64,000 nucleotides of DNA from a virus: IMG/VR virus record IMGVR_UViG_3300036768_000767, positions 1 through 64,000 of that record. One strand, given 5' to 3'. The notes under the pieces are model-generated. The model saw only the letters and a list, made by a program, of their open reading frames with translations, was not told where the DNA came from and did not search any database. The position numbers and the translations under genes are program-made. Below are positions 24,762 through 35,271 of the stretch, one piece after another (within the stretch, counting starts at the first letter, position 1; each line of letters begins with the position of its first letter).

Positions 24762-27700
24762 ATGGCTTTCGGCGGCGGAAACGACATATCACTCAAGGTG
24801 TTTTTGGAGACAGCCGAGGCGAGCGGTAACGCTGAGCGGTTCTTCAAGGATTTTCTTCATGGGGTCGCCGAGGGGGCCGCGGCTGAGCAGAAACTCGCCG
24901 ACGGCCTAAAGAAGGTCGGCAATGAAGCCAAGGCCGCCGGCGAGAAGATTGAGGACGGGTTCTCAAGGGCTCAAAGGTCGATCATATCGGCCAATCAGGC
25001 GCTCGAGCTTGGGAAGAAGGCTGCGAGCGGATTCGTCTCGATCTTGAATTCCATCCCCGCGATCGTCGAGCGGGGGAGCGGGTTCGATGACCTCGCGAGC
25101 AGTTTCGAGAATTTCGCTAGGCAGGCCGGGATAACGGGCGAGGCCCTCGAACGGCGGTTGAACGCTGCCCTCGATAACACCATTTCCAAGCGAGATCTCT
25201 ACCAACAGTCCGTGGAAGCGATGTTCGCCGGGCTGAAAATCGACCAGATCGAGGTAGCAGCGCAAGCAGCTCGCGCGTTCGGTGACACCCTCGGCGGATC
25301 GACCAAGGATAACCTCGACCAGTTTACCAACGCCCTCGCGAAGGGCAACGACATGTTCTTCAAACGGCTCGGCATTCTCGTCGACAACGCCCGAGCTGAG
25401 CGCGCCTACTTTCAGCAGATGGGAGCATCCGCCGCGGAGGCTGAGGAGCTCCGAAGGGTGCTCGACGAAGGCACAAAGGCTGAGATCGATCGGGCGGCCG
25501 TCATAGATGTGCTGAAAAAGAAACTCGAAGAACTCGGCACGCCGACAGAGGACGCCGCGGATAACCTCGACCAACTTCGGGCGAAGAGCGCGAACGCCTT
25601 CGACGAGATTGCTCGGGGCATCGTCACGAACACGCGCTTCCAGGAGTCCCTCGTTAATGTCGTCGAGGCTATCAACGACTTCGACCCGCAGGTTATCGTG
25701 AATGGGTTTAGCATAATCGCTGAATCGATTGCAGCCCCCATCAAGCTTCTTGATCAGTTTGCTGACGGCCTTACCTCGTTGATTCAGAAGACGAACCGGG
25801 AGATCGATGAGGATGCTGGCGACAGGAGTATCACGAAACAGTTGCTCAACATCACTGATCTACTCAGCAAGGGTGGGGGCGGGGATATCGACGCCACTAT
25901 CGCGGCTGGAAAGCAGATCCTCGAGGTTCTGAAGCGACTTGAGGACGAGATCAAACAGGGCAACGAATTATTCGCGAGCGCGTTTTCGGGGGACCTACTC
26001 AAACTGCAGGAGCAGTATCAGTCTCTGGCGAAGAGCCAGGGGGTGTACGCCAAGTTACTCGAGCAGGAGAAGGGGGCGACCATTGCGGCTGGGCAGGCGA
26101 CGAAGGCTCTCAACACTGCCGTGGCCGACAGTGTGAAGAAGGTCGAGATACAAGGCAAGACGACGAAAGCCACGACCAAGACTCTCGCCGACTGGAGAAA
26201 GGAACTAGCCGATATCTCGAGCAAAGGAAAAAGGAGTGTCGACGAGGTTACCAGCAGTTTGGAAAAGATGCGGTCCTCGATTGGTACCGCCCTCCCGTCT
26301 GAGGTGATCTTCGAAATCGAGGCGGCGTTCGGAAAGTTTGCGCTCGGTACCAAAGAATTAGACGACGCGCTCTCAAAGGTAATCGAGAAGTACGCCAAGC
26401 AGAAGGATATTCTTCAGGCCATCAATCAGAAGATCGCTGAGCAGGTCAAGCTTACCAAGGAGGGTGGTTTCGCCCCGGGTGACAACAAGAGCATTGCCGA
26501 GTTCATGCAGCAGCAGAACCAGCAGGCCAAGAAGGATGATAAAAGTGGCTTGGGTAAAAGCCTTGTTGACGCTCTCGGTATCGAAGATCTTTCAGGGGAA
26601 ATCGCCCAGGAAATGCAGGGCACGCTCGACAGCGCGCTCTCTCAGGCATTCAACGGACTTACTCAAGCCGCCATCAACGGTGATGGCAGGGCGGCGGCTC
26701 AAGCGGCTGGTCAGGCGATCGGTACCGTCGTCGGGGCGGCGATCGGTGCGTACTTCGGCCAAGCTGCGGGAGCAGCGGCGGGTGCGCAGATAGGCGGGGT
26801 TATCGGCGGATTCGTTAGCCAGATCGCGGCTGACTTATTTGGTTCGGACAGCGCGGGTACCAAGGCCCGTAAGGCTGCAGATAAGTTCTTCGCGGAGATG
26901 TTCGACGAGAACCGTCTATCTGCCATCGTCGAGGGCAAGATCCAGCGCATCAGGGACCTCGTGTTCAACAAGACCGGTGGGCAAGATCTCACCAACTCGA
27001 GCGCGACCGCTTTCGACGGCCAGCACTTCGCCGACGCGTTCAACCAGTTACCCGCTCAGGTGCAAGCGGCGTTTCAGAGCGTCGGTAACTCCATGGAGGA
27101 GTTCCTCGGTCTCTCCGACGATATCTCAGGACAGATCGGGGCGATCCTCTTCAATAATATCGGCGGCAACATCGAAAACTTGCAGGTCCTGGTGCAGACT
27201 CTCGGGAAGAGTTTCGACGAACTAGCCGAGAAGCTATTCGAAGCATTCTTCGACGGCACGCTTTCGCTCGAACAACTCCAGGGCGACCTACAGGGGCTCA
27301 ACGATATCTTCACTGCCGGGCTACCAGGGATCGGCCAGGTCGAGCAGGCCATTCAGAACTTCCAGATAGCCTTAGCCGACGACAAGGGTTCGCGAATCCT
27401 CTTCGACTCGCTGCGGGACATCGCGGCAGAGTCGAAGGAACTCGGCCTGAGCTTTGATCAGATGGTGGCTCGCATCGCCCAAGCCTTCGGGCTGGGGGCG
27501 TCGCAGGTCCAGCAGTTCCTCGAGGCCATGAAGCTTGCGGGTATCAAGTCCATCGATGACCTGGTGAATGCTGGAAACAATAAACTTGCGGCGCTCGCCC
27601 TCAACATCAAGCAGGTTAGTGAGGGCAATACTCCGACCAATACCCCGGTCACTGACCCGACCGTAAACCAAACTCCGCCCGGCAATTTCAGCGATGGAAA

Positions 27701-29231
27701 GTTTAACTTTCCGGGAGGCGGGGGTAGCAAAGGCAGTGGCAACACTACCGCCAAACGCACCGCCGACGAGGCGAAGCGCAAGGCCGAGCAGGCGTTTCAG
27801 AACGTCTACAAGCTCCTGACCGCGTCGAAGCAGTATGAGAACATCCTCTCGAGGCTTGCGGCCAAGGACATCGATCGGATGGAGGCGAACAAGGAGATCC
27901 TCGCCCTATACAAGGAGATTACGAAGGAGACGAAGATTGTTGCCGACCTGCAGGAGAAACTCGAAAAGGCGCTCAAAGCCCAAGATGCGAAGAAAATCGC
28001 TGAGCTTGCGGCGAAGCTCAATGAGGCCGAGAAGAAGCTCAAGGAGACGACCGAGAGCGCTACCTCGTTCAATGATTCGCTCAAACTCGACCTCTCGAAG
28101 ATCACGCCACTCATAGGAAGCCTGAACGAACTGGGAGCGCTCTCGCGCGCAGTCGGGGTCAACATCGAAGGCATCACAAATACGCTGGTTCAGGGTTTTC
28201 TTCGTGGAAAGATCTCCCTCAAGGAGTTTCACGACGAGCTGAAGAAATCAGAAAATATCCTCGGTAAGGGCATCCCAGGGGCCGTGGGTGCCGTCGACCA
28301 AGCCATCAACAACCTCAAGGAAGGTGGCCTAAACGGCGGACTGTTCTCGATAGACGCGTTCCGGGACATCTTCACTGAGGCGAAGGAGAAATTCGCTGAG
28401 CAGTCGAGCGAGACCCGAAAGCAGCAACTTGCGATTCTGACCAAGGAGTTCAACACGGCACGCGACCAGTTCCAGAAAGCAATCGATTCGGGGGTCGATC
28501 CGGTCAAGATCGCCGAGCTGCGAAAGGAGTTCGAGGCTGCGGATAAAGCGCTGAACGATTTCCTAAACACGCCGAACAAGATAGGCTTCGAGGACTTGCG
28601 GTCATTCATCGAGCAGACGCTCAACCCAGAGCAGGCCAAGATCTTCTTTCAGACGCTAGCCAACTCCGGCATCACGAGCATCGACGAACTCGAGAACGCC
28701 TCGAACGAAACGGTCACGAAAATTCTATCCGACCTTGCCGACCTCGGATTCAACTTCGGTGAAACTTCCCAGCGGGTGAAGGATATCAACAAGGAAGTCG
28801 ACCAGGCGATCACCAAAGCCAATGGTGGGAAGGACGTGCTCCAGGCCGCGCTCGACACGATCAAGCGGTTTAATGACGCGCTCGTCATACTCCCCAACCA
28901 GACCAATGCCGGCTCGAGCGCGTTGGCAGTGCTTGCCAAGGGTTTCGATGACATCATCGAGAAGGTGGCGGAGCTCGACGGTCGGACCTTCGAAAATGAC
29001 ATTATCTTCAATATCAAGACCAACGGCACGGCAAGTGAAAAGGCCCTCGTCGATGTGTTGTTTGGCGATGGCAGCGGCTCGGCCAACAACGCATCGAGCG
29101 GCTCGCCGGGTCTGACACCCCGGCAGGCTGCCCGCAGGGATTATCTCCTCAAAAAGAAGAATCGGCTGGGCAGGCTGAGCGCCTCCGAGCAGCAGCAACT
29201 CAACAGTCTCATCGCGCAGGCGGGGGCGTAG
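24762..29231 (+). CDS. Tail tape measure protein
   Basis: The largest gene of the window encodes 1489 residues, mostly long helices and coiled coils. A Gly/Ala-rich hydrophobic region lies near residues 645-690 (VVGAAIGAYFGQAAGAAAGA) and low-complexity Ala/Glu/Lys helices elsewhere. Two halves contain similar segments (DAFRDIFTE versus DSLRDIAAE contexts), hinting at an internal duplication. At the usual 1.5 angstrom per residue the tail would be about 220 nm long. It follows the frameshifted chaperones as expected. Confidence 0.93.
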   Translation: MAFGGGNDISLKVFLETAEASGNAERFFKDFLHGVAEGAAAEQKLADGLKKVGNEAKAAGEKIEDGFSRAQRSIISANQALELGKKAASGFVSILNSIPAIVERGSGFDDLASSFENFARQAGITGEALERRLNAALDNTISKRDLYQQSVEAMFAGLKIDQIEVAAQAARAFGDTLGGSTKDNLDQFTNALAKGNDMFFKRLGILVDNARAERAYFQQMGASAAEAEELRRVLDEGTKAEIDRAAVIDVLKKKLEELGTPTEDAADNLDQLRAKSANAFDEIARGIVTNTRFQESLVNVVEAINDFDPQVIVNGFSIIAESIAAPIKLLDQFADGLTSLIQKTNREIDEDAGDRSITKQLLNITDLLSKGGGGDIDATIAAGKQILEVLKRLEDEIKQGNELFASAFSGDLLKLQEQYQSLAKSQGVYAKLLEQEKGATIAAGQATKALNTAVADSVKKVEIQGKTTKATTKTLADWRKELADISSKGKRSVDEVTSSLEKMRSSIGTALPSEVIFEIEAAFGKFALGTKELDDALSKVIEKYAKQKDILQAINQKIAEQVKLTKEGGFAPGDNKSIAEFMQQQNQQAKKDDKSGLGKSLVDALGIEDLSGEIAQEMQGTLDSALSQAFNGLTQAAINGDGRAAAQAAGQAIGTVVGAAIGAYFGQAAGAAAGAQIGGVIGGFVSQIAADLFGSDSAGTKARKAADKFFAEMFDENRLSAIVEGKIQRIRDLVFNKTGGQDLTNSSATAFDGQHFADAFNQLPAQVQAAFQSVGNSMEEFLGLSDDISGQIGAILFNNIGGNIENLQVLVQTLGKSFDELAEKLFEAFFDGTLSLEQLQGDLQGLNDIFTAGLPGIGQVEQAIQNFQIALADDKGSRILFDSLRDIAAESKELGLSFDQMVARIAQAFGLGASQVQQFLEAMKLAGIKSIDDLVNAGNNKLAALALNIKQVSEGNTPTNTPVTDPTVNQTPPGNFSDGKFNFPGGGGSKGSGNTTAKRTADEAKRKAEQAFQNVYKLLTASKQYENILSRLAAKDIDRMEANKEILALYKEITKETKIVADLQEKLEKALKAQDAKKIAELAAKLNEAEKKLKETTESATSFNDSLKLDLSKITPLIGSLNELGALSRAVGVNIEGITNTLVQGFLRGKISLKEFHDELKKSENILGKGIPGAVGAVDQAINNLKEGGLNGGLFSIDAFRDIFTEAKEKFAEQSSETRKQQLAILTKEFNTARDQFQKAIDSGVDPVKIAELRKEFEAADKALNDFLNTPNKIGFEDLRSFIEQTLNPEQAKIFFQTLANSGITSIDELENASNETVTKILSDLADLGFNFGETSQRVKDINKEVDQAITKANGGKDVLQAALDTIKRFNDALVILPNQTNAGSSALAVLAKGFDDIIEKVAELDGRTFENDIIFNIKTNGTASEKALVDVLFGDGSGSANNASSGSPGLTPRQAARRDYLLKKKNRLGRLSASEQQQLNSLIAQAGA

Positions 29232-29237
29232 CTTGGC

Positions 29238-30068
29238 ATGGCGTCGTCCTTTCTCATCTGCTACCCCGACGTCCCGGTCAATGCGCTCGTCACGTCGGCC
29301 TCCGCGACGTACGACACGGACTACCCATTCTGGAACACGTTCACCGGGGCTAGGAGCGGTTATGCCCAACTCGCGGCCTCAAACACCACGGTCACGCTCA
29401 CCTATGACCTCGGTACTGGGAATAGCCGGACGATCGACCACTTCATTCTCGGCGGGGTCAAGCTGCTGAAAGCCAACGGCGTCACCCAGGCCGTAGTCCG
29501 GGGTAGTAACGACAACGTCACCTACTTCAACGTGCTCGGCACGTCAGGGTCGTTCCAAAGCCGGACGTTCGACGGCCCGGACGACTCGGATATCATCTTC
29601 ACCACGAGTTACAATGACACCTACGGCAACACCCCGGCGGCCTATCGGTACTACCAGGTGGTGCTCGCCGGCGGTACGCATACCTTTCCCGTCTCGAAGA
29701 TCTATTTCGGCGCTGCGTTCGACATGGGGAAGGAGCCGGACATGTACGAGCCTGAGTACATGACCGAGCAGGACGCCGATACGTGGCGCTACCAGCGGGG
29801 TAATATCCTCATGACGCGGGCGTTCTACCCGCGACTAAAGCTGACGGTCGAATGGGATGCTGTGACTGACGCAAAAGCTGCCGAGTTCGAGACCAGTATA
29901 CTGAAGAATCCCTTCCGGGACTCGGTGTTTCTATACGCGGCGACGTACAACGATCCGCTCTACGACAACAAGCTACTCCATTGTCGGGTACTGTCCGAAG
30001 AGTGCTCCGTGGAGCGGAAGAAGCAGGACTGGGCGACGGTGAAAGCGGTATTCGAGGAGCTCGTCTGA
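29238..30068 (+). CDS. Distal tail protein, paralogue A
   Basis: A 276-residue beta-rich protein. The first half has a discoidin-like style (TVTLTYDLGTGNSRTIDHFI, then VVRGSNDNVTYFNVLG), suggesting carbohydrate or tail-tip binding. The C-terminal half (PRLKLTVEWDAVTDAKAAEF) aligns with the end of the next gene. Position after the tape measure fits a distal tail protein. Confidence 0.7.
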   Translation: MASSFLICYPDVPVNALVTSASATYDTDYPFWNTFTGARSGYAQLAASNTTVTLTYDLGTGNSRTIDHFILGGVKLLKANGVTQAVVRGSNDNVTYFNVLGTSGSFQSRTFDGPDDSDIIFTTSYNDTYGNTPAAYRYYQVVLAGGTHTFPVSKIYFGAAFDMGKEPDMYEPEYMTEQDADTWRYQRGNILMTRAFYPRLKLTVEWDAVTDAKAAEFETSILKNPFRDSVFLYAATYNDPLYDNKLLHCRVLSEECSVERKKQDWATVKAVFEELV

Positions 30069-30071
30069 CGC

Positions 30072-30836
30072 ATGGCTTCGAACGTCCTCCTCGCCAACGC
30101 AGGCATCCCGCTCACCAGCACCTATTCATGTACCAACACGCCCGACACTACCTACGGGTTGAACAATCTGGTCGGTGGGAATAAGACGGACATCTTTCGC
30201 CTTGCGACCGCCGCAAGCGGTGACACGACGATCACCTACACGCCGACTGCGGCTTCGACAGCGAATTTCCTCTACATCGCCCGCGCGGACCTGTTGAAGG
30301 CTTCGGGTGTGGGCACGATCACGCTCAAGGGAAACTCGTCCTCAAACTACGCCACGGCGACGACCGTCACTACGATCTCATCCTTTGGGGCCGCCACGCT
30401 CATGGGGCCGCAGTCGGAAGACTACCTCACCACTTTTACCACCAGCGCAAGTTACGCCTACTGGTTTGTCAACTTCAACGCGGCCTCGGCCTCGAAATGC
30501 CCGTGCGCGAAGGTTTTCTTCGGGAACTACTTCGATCCCGGCAAAGACCCGACGGACAAGGTGGTGATTAGGCGGAAGCGGCCAACGAGCCTGCGTAAGC
30601 GGTCGCTCTACACTTTCGACTTATCCTGGGAAGGTCTCACCTACGCGAACACGGTGATCTTCGCGAATAGGTACGCCCGGAACCGGCGACACAATCCGCT
30701 CATCCTGTTCACGACGAGCTACCACGGGATATTCTCGAGCCAGAAGGTGATCCTCTGCCGGATGGTCGATTTCACATTCCCGCCGCGTGCGACGGACTTT
30801 TGTGACGTGACGGCGACTTTCGAGGAGATCTTGTAA
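30072..30836 (+). CDS. Distal tail protein, paralogue B
   Basis: The 254-residue product shares the plan of its upstream neighbour: an N-terminal beta domain, then DPGKDPTDKVVIRRKRPTSL, then a C-terminal part ending VTATFEEIL where paralogue A ends VKAVFEELV. The pair probably arose by tandem duplication and may form a hetero-oligomer at the tail tip. Confidence 0.7.
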   Translation: MASNVLLANAGIPLTSTYSCTNTPDTTYGLNNLVGGNKTDIFRLATAASGDTTITYTPTAASTANFLYIARADLLKASGVGTITLKGNSSSNYATATTVTTISSFGAATLMGPQSEDYLTTFTTSASYAYWFVNFNAASASKCPCAKVFFGNYFDPGKDPTDKVVIRRKRPTSLRKRSLYTFDLSWEGLTYANTVIFANRYARNRRHNPLILFTTSYHGIFSSQKVILCRMVDFTFPPRATDFCDVTATFEEIL

Positions 30837-30843
30837 GGGGGGT

Positions 30844-33204
30844 ATGGCGTACCAAGGCAATTTCTTCTTTCGGGTGGATGTGACTGTCGCAAGCTACGTC
30901 GGCGAGACGAAGACGACCAAGACGTACACGTTCACCAATAAATCGCTGAAAGACTCCTCGTCGCTCACTACCTACTGGCCCATCCTCCGCTCGATTGGTG
31001 AGATCTCGTTCTTGGCAGGCGAGATACTACCCTCAGTGACGGCGGGTTCGATCGAGATCGACAACTCAATTGGTTCGTTTGGCACGGGGCGAAAATTCTC
31101 TGACATTCTCCAACCAGGCCGTGGCACAGTCGTCGAGCAAGCTATCAAGGTTTACGTTGCCCAGGCCGGGAACGATTCCGACACTGTCAACTCATGGACG
31201 CAGATCGCTTCACTCCTCGTGAGTGACTGGGAGGCTCCGGCGCAGGGCGAGACGCTGACGTTCAACACGAAGCCGCTCAAATACGACGAGAAAGTGGTCA
31301 CGCTAGAGGTTAACCGCATGATGTTGGGAATGGAAAACGCTCCCAGCAGTTCGCTCGGGCGTGCGGTGCCCTTACTCATCGGTGACAACCCGACGGTGAT
31401 TCCCGTCCGCATCTCGGCAGACGGGGCGACGACAGCCAAGTACGCGGTCGGAACGGCTTTTTACCAGCTCCTGGAAAACAACCTGTCGACGATCACCGTG
31501 TACTCGAAGGACGACGACGACACGTGGCAGGTAATGAACAACGGCGGGACCGGTGCTATTACCGATTACTCGACTGCCCCGATCACGGGCTCGCACACAC
31601 TCAACACCTATGACGGTCGGGCGTGGAAGATAAATCAGAACGGGCCCAGCATCGTGACCGGCGTACAACTTCGGGCGAAGGGGAATGGTACGACCGGGCG
31701 GGTATCGACTGCCTACCTGGACGTATTCATTTTACAGGTCGACTCATCCACTTGGAACATCATCAACGAGGAGGTGACCAAGGGCTCGGTCGCCCTGTCG
31801 AACTACGATTCGTTGAACAACGCCGGCAACTCTAATTTCGCCATCAACGTGTCCTTTGAAAAGCCTGCGGTACTCACGTCCGGTCATTACTATTACTTCT
31901 GCGGTTGGCACGTCCGCGGGTGGGCGGTAAACGAGCTCTCCCTGAACTACAACTCGACCCTAACTGACGAACTCAGGCAGGACAGATCTGACGCGAACAC
32001 GTCGAATGGTTCATGGAAGCTCCTCTTCTTCGGCATCAATCGTCCGAATCACAAGTTTCACGAGGTCACGTTCTCGACCACAAATCACGTCAACGGTTAC
32101 ACATCGAACGGCCTCACGTACAGCTTGCTCACGCTCAGTCAGTTTACCCCTGACAGTGGGCAATCGAACCCGAACTTCGACACGTTACCGATCGCGGTCA
32201 CTCCCATCCAGGGACTAGTCGCCTATGGCGGCGGCGCGACATTCGACTGGCCGTCGTCGCTCATCGATCTCTTGAGCTACACTTGGAATCCGATAACAAA
32301 ATCGTGGGCCGCGTCGAATACGTGGGACATAAACACGCTCGACTCGACACACTACTCCTACCTCTTTGCCGGGCCCAACGCGAACTATCGGAGCCGTGCC
32401 GCCCGTGGCGTGTTCGACTCGAAAACGACCTTCCTTCAAGTCGTGACCGAGGTATGCCGCGGTACGGCTTCACGAGTCGGCGTACTCTCGACCGGGCTAT
32501 CGTTCGTGTACCCTTGGGGCGTGACGGTCACCCCGGTGGCGGACATCCCATTCGCTGACATCAACGCGCTGACATGGCAGCAGCGGGACGTTTCGACAGT
32601 CGTGAACCGGTGCGTCATCAACCTTGGGAAGAACTACCTCTCGCCGCCGCGTAGCTTCGAAAACGCCGATGACACGAATGCTAGTTTCCTATACTCGACA
32701 GACTTTTCAGCGACAAACTTCACACAAGTGGAGTTCCTCACCCGCGAGAGCCGGGTGATGTACGGGAACAGGGACCTTGGGATTACGAACTTTCCGATAT
32801 ACCCGTACCAAGCGAACGGCGGCGGCTATCTCGGGAATAGTTCGAGTGAGGGTTCAATCCTAGCAGAGTACTACTTGACACGATTTGCCAAGCCCCTCGT
32901 CTACTGCAGCTTCATCGTCCCTTGGCACCGTTACTCTGGTCTGAGAATGTTCGACGTAATTACCTTCACGACACCCGCGTTTCCGGCTTACTACGGGACC
33001 GACCCGGACCCGCGCCAGAGCTGGGTAGTCGACACTGGGACCACGGTGACGACGGTGGACGTGAACGCGGGGTACGACATGGTTCAAGCCCAGACGTATC
33101 GGGGGCTTATCGAAGGGATTTCGTACGTGATGGCGATGGAGCATGCTCCGGCCATCAAGCTCACGGTGCTGGTGCTCCAGAACTACGCGACCGACCCCAC
33201 GTAA
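30844..33204 (+). CDS. Tail tip/baseplate-like protein
   Basis: A 786-residue beta-rich protein. The N-terminal 200 residues look like a tail hub domain (FFFRVDVTVASYVGETKTTK, later LLVSDWEAPAQGETLTFNTK). The middle resembles jelly-roll inserts (SIVTGVQLRAKGNGTTGRVS), and the C-terminal third (VVNRCVINLGKNYLSPPRSF) resembles the hub ring that binds the tube. It probably links the distal tail protein to the fibres. No catalytic motif. Confidence 0.7.
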   Translation: MAYQGNFFFRVDVTVASYVGETKTTKTYTFTNKSLKDSSSLTTYWPILRSIGEISFLAGEILPSVTAGSIEIDNSIGSFGTGRKFSDILQPGRGTVVEQAIKVYVAQAGNDSDTVNSWTQIASLLVSDWEAPAQGETLTFNTKPLKYDEKVVTLEVNRMMLGMENAPSSSLGRAVPLLIGDNPTVIPVRISADGATTAKYAVGTAFYQLLENNLSTITVYSKDDDDTWQVMNNGGTGAITDYSTAPITGSHTLNTYDGRAWKINQNGPSIVTGVQLRAKGNGTTGRVSTAYLDVFILQVDSSTWNIINEEVTKGSVALSNYDSLNNAGNSNFAINVSFEKPAVLTSGHYYYFCGWHVRGWAVNELSLNYNSTLTDELRQDRSDANTSNGSWKLLFFGINRPNHKFHEVTFSTTNHVNGYTSNGLTYSLLTLSQFTPDSGQSNPNFDTLPIAVTPIQGLVAYGGGATFDWPSSLIDLLSYTWNPITKSWAASNTWDINTLDSTHYSYLFAGPNANYRSRAARGVFDSKTTFLQVVTEVCRGTASRVGVLSTGLSFVYPWGVTVTPVADIPFADINALTWQQRDVSTVVNRCVINLGKNYLSPPRSFENADDTNASFLYSTDFSATNFTQVEFLTRESRVMYGNRDLGITNFPIYPYQANGGGYLGNSSSEGSILAEYYLTRFAKPLVYCSFIVPWHRYSGLRMFDVITFTTPAFPAYYGTDPDPRQSWVVDTGTTVTTVDVNAGYDMVQAQTYRGLIEGISYVMAMEHAPAIKLTVLVLQNYATDPT

Positions 33205-33236
33205 GGACGGAAATGAGGGATACTACCGGATAGCCT

Positions 33237-34424
33237 ATGTCAGTCTCGATTTCAGACGCCAAAAACCTTCGCACATCCAACTTCACGGCGAACAACGTCG
33301 CCGACTCCATCGACTACGCCCTGACCGTCTATAAGGGTGGAATAACTTCCGGGACGTCAACCGCCTATGTCGTAAACCCGACCCCGGCTTGGACGAGCTA
33401 CGCGACGGGAGACTTGCTCTGGGTCGTCTGGCACACGACCAACGGTGCCTCCCCCACACTCAACGTGTCGGGCCTCGGGGCTAAGTCGATCCGCATGCTC
33501 AACGCGCCCTTGACTGGCGGTGAGCTTCTGGCCAACACGCCTACGCTTCTCTACTATGATGGATCGTATCTGCAGGTTGTAATGTTCTCGGCAATGCCAC
33601 CTCTGTACGTAGATACGACCAATGCGCGCGTGGGTATTGGGACGGTGCCCCCGGCAGCGAATCAGAAACTCGACGTGCGGGGCCGGATCGTGTCCGGATC
33701 TGGCTCGAGTGACGCTGGATTTGCTTGGCGCGACGTCGGAAGTACTACGATCCGTTGGCATCTAGGTGTCAGGACGGACGTCGGCGGCACCAACTCGGAT
33801 CTCAAACTCCTTCGATTCGATTCCAGCGGCACGTACCAAGGTCTGGCGATGCAGATCAGTGAGGCGGGCAACGTGTTCTTCGCCACGGCGGCCGGTGATT
33901 TGACGGCCTCCGCCGCGAACTGCTACATCCAAGCCAGCGACGGGCGCATCATGCGATCCACGTCATCCATTCGGTACAAGAAAGATATCGAAGACATCTT
34001 GCCGTTGTTCTACCGCAAGGCACTCCTCCTGCGAGCCCGCTGGTTCCGGTCGAAAAACAGCACCGATCATCCCGACTGGAGCTACTACGGTTTGATCGCT
34101 GAGGAGGTAGCCGAGATCGAGCCGCGCCTCGTGCACTGGGACTATACGCCCGAGTCGTACGAGGAAGTATCGGTCGATGAGGATGTCGAGGTAGGTAGGA
34201 ACAAGAACGGCCAACCGTTGATAGAAAAACGGACCCTCACCGAGCGTCGACTCCGGCCAGAGCACCAGCGTGAACTCCGCCCGGAAAGTGTGCAGTACGA
34301 CCGCCTTGCGGTTCTCCTACTCCCGCTCGTCCAGGAGCATGAGCAAGAGATCGCAGCGCTGAAAGCCCAGAACGCGGCTCTCGAAGCCAAACTGGCCGCC
34401 ATCGAAGCGAGGCTTGCCCCATAG
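33237..34424 (+). CDS. Tail fibre with S74-type intramolecular chaperone
   Basis: The 395-residue protein ends in a peptidase S74 (endosialidase-type) chaperone: SSIRYKKDIEDI, later GLIAEEVAEIEPRLVHWD, and a terminal coiled coil. In this family the C-terminal domain trimerises the fibre and cleaves itself off at a conserved serine, here likely the first Ser of SSIRYKK. The N-terminal part contains repeats typical of fibre shafts. It is a likely receptor-binding protein. Confidence 0.87.
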   Translation: MSVSISDAKNLRTSNFTANNVADSIDYALTVYKGGITSGTSTAYVVNPTPAWTSYATGDLLWVVWHTTNGASPTLNVSGLGAKSIRMLNAPLTGGELLANTPTLLYYDGSYLQVVMFSAMPPLYVDTTNARVGIGTVPPAANQKLDVRGRIVSGSGSSDAGFAWRDVGSTTIRWHLGVRTDVGGTNSDLKLLRFDSSGTYQGLAMQISEAGNVFFATAAGDLTASAANCYIQASDGRIMRSTSSIRYKKDIEDILPLFYRKALLLRARWFRSKNSTDHPDWSYYGLIAEEVAEIEPRLVHWDYTPESYEEVSVDEDVEVGRNKNGQPLIEKRTLTERRLRPEHQRELRPESVQYDRLAVLLLPLVQEHEQEIAALKAQNAALEAKLAAIEARLAP

Positions 34425-34467
34425 AAGGCCGACCGCCGCTAGGGCAACACTCCTCCGCACGTTCGAG

Positions 34468-34593
34468 GTGAAAGGCGGGACGGCTGCAATACTCGGCATT
34501 ACGAGCTACCAGGATGCGATAACCCCCTACCAGACCGATATTGGAGCGGTCGATAATGGGGCCACGAGTTTCAGACGAGGGTTCACCGCATGA
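34468..34593 (+). CDS. Very small protein after the fibre gene
   Basis: A frame starting at GTG 34468 gives 41 residues (MKGGTAAILGITSYQDAITP...), with AGGTG nearby and a stop that overlaps the next ATG (ATGA). A TTG at 34414, overlapping the fibre stop, would give 59 residues. Both ends being coupled to neighbours supports a real gene. The function is unknown. Confidence 0.45.
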   Translation: MKGGTAAILGITSYQDAITPYQTDIGAVDNGATSFRRGFTA

Positions 34594-34814
34594 CGACAGA
34601 TTACGACACGTTTTCCATCGAGGAATTAGAGGTCAAGGGGAACGAACTCCAGGCCCAGGCCGACGCCATTCGCGACGAGCGAGCGAAGCTCCAGGCGGCG
34701 CTCAGTAAGAAGCTCCAGGAGAACCGCCTGCGCGGCATCCTGGAATCGGCGGGCATCGACGCGGTCGCTGCGGTCAACGTGCTTAGCCTCATGGGTTCTG
34801 CGCAGAAGGCATAA
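34590..34814 (+). CDS. Small coiled-coil protein among fibre genes
   Basis: A 74-residue helical protein (SIEELEVKGNELQAQADAIR, then a Lys/Gln-rich helix). Small coiled coils beside fibre genes may be fibre assembly factors; nothing more specific can be said. Confidence 0.6.
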   Translation: MTTDYDTFSIEELEVKGNELQAQADAIRDERAKLQAALSKKLQENRLRGILESAGIDAVAAVNVLSLMGSAQKA

Positions 34815-34823
34815 CGGAGGGAT

Positions 34824-35249
34824 ATGTCGGACGTAGTCTACAACGCGGCAAAAAAGTACCTGCTCAACGGCTCGGTCGATCTCGATACGGATACTCTGAA
34901 GCTCATGCTGGTCACCTCGAGCTACACCCCGGATATCGACGCTCACGCTTTTCGGTCGGACGTCACGAACGAGGTGACGGGTACCGGCTATTCTTCGGGC
35001 GGTACGGCCCTTGCAAACAAAACGGTCATCCAGGACAACACGAACGACCGCGCAAAGTTTGATGCCGATGATGTCTCGTGGCCTTCGTCCACAATCACGG
35101 CTCGCGGGGCAGTGCTCTACAAGAGCCGCGGCGGGGCAGCTTCGGCGGACGAGCTTATTTGCTACTTCGACTTTGGATCCGACAAGAGCTCGAGCTCCGG
35201 CACTTTTACGGTTCAATTCAACGCGAACGGTATCCTGCTCCTGTCGTAA
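34824..35249 (+). CDS. Minor tail/structural protein
   Basis: The 141-residue product begins with a helix (YNAAKKYLLNGSVDLDTDTL) followed by LKLMLVTSSYTPDIDAHAF and a beta-rich C-terminus ending in FTVQFNANGILLL. Proteins with this plan occur often among phage tail and fibre genes. GGAGGG precedes the ATG. Confidence 0.65.
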   Translation: MSDVVYNAAKKYLLNGSVDLDTDTLKLMLVTSSYTPDIDAHAFRSDVTNEVTGTGYSSGGTALANKTVIQDNTNDRAKFDADDVSWPSSTITARGAVLYKSRGGAASADELICYFDFGSDKSSSSGTFTVQFNANGILLLS

Positions 35250-35271
35250 CCATTTTCACTAGCGGAGGGCC

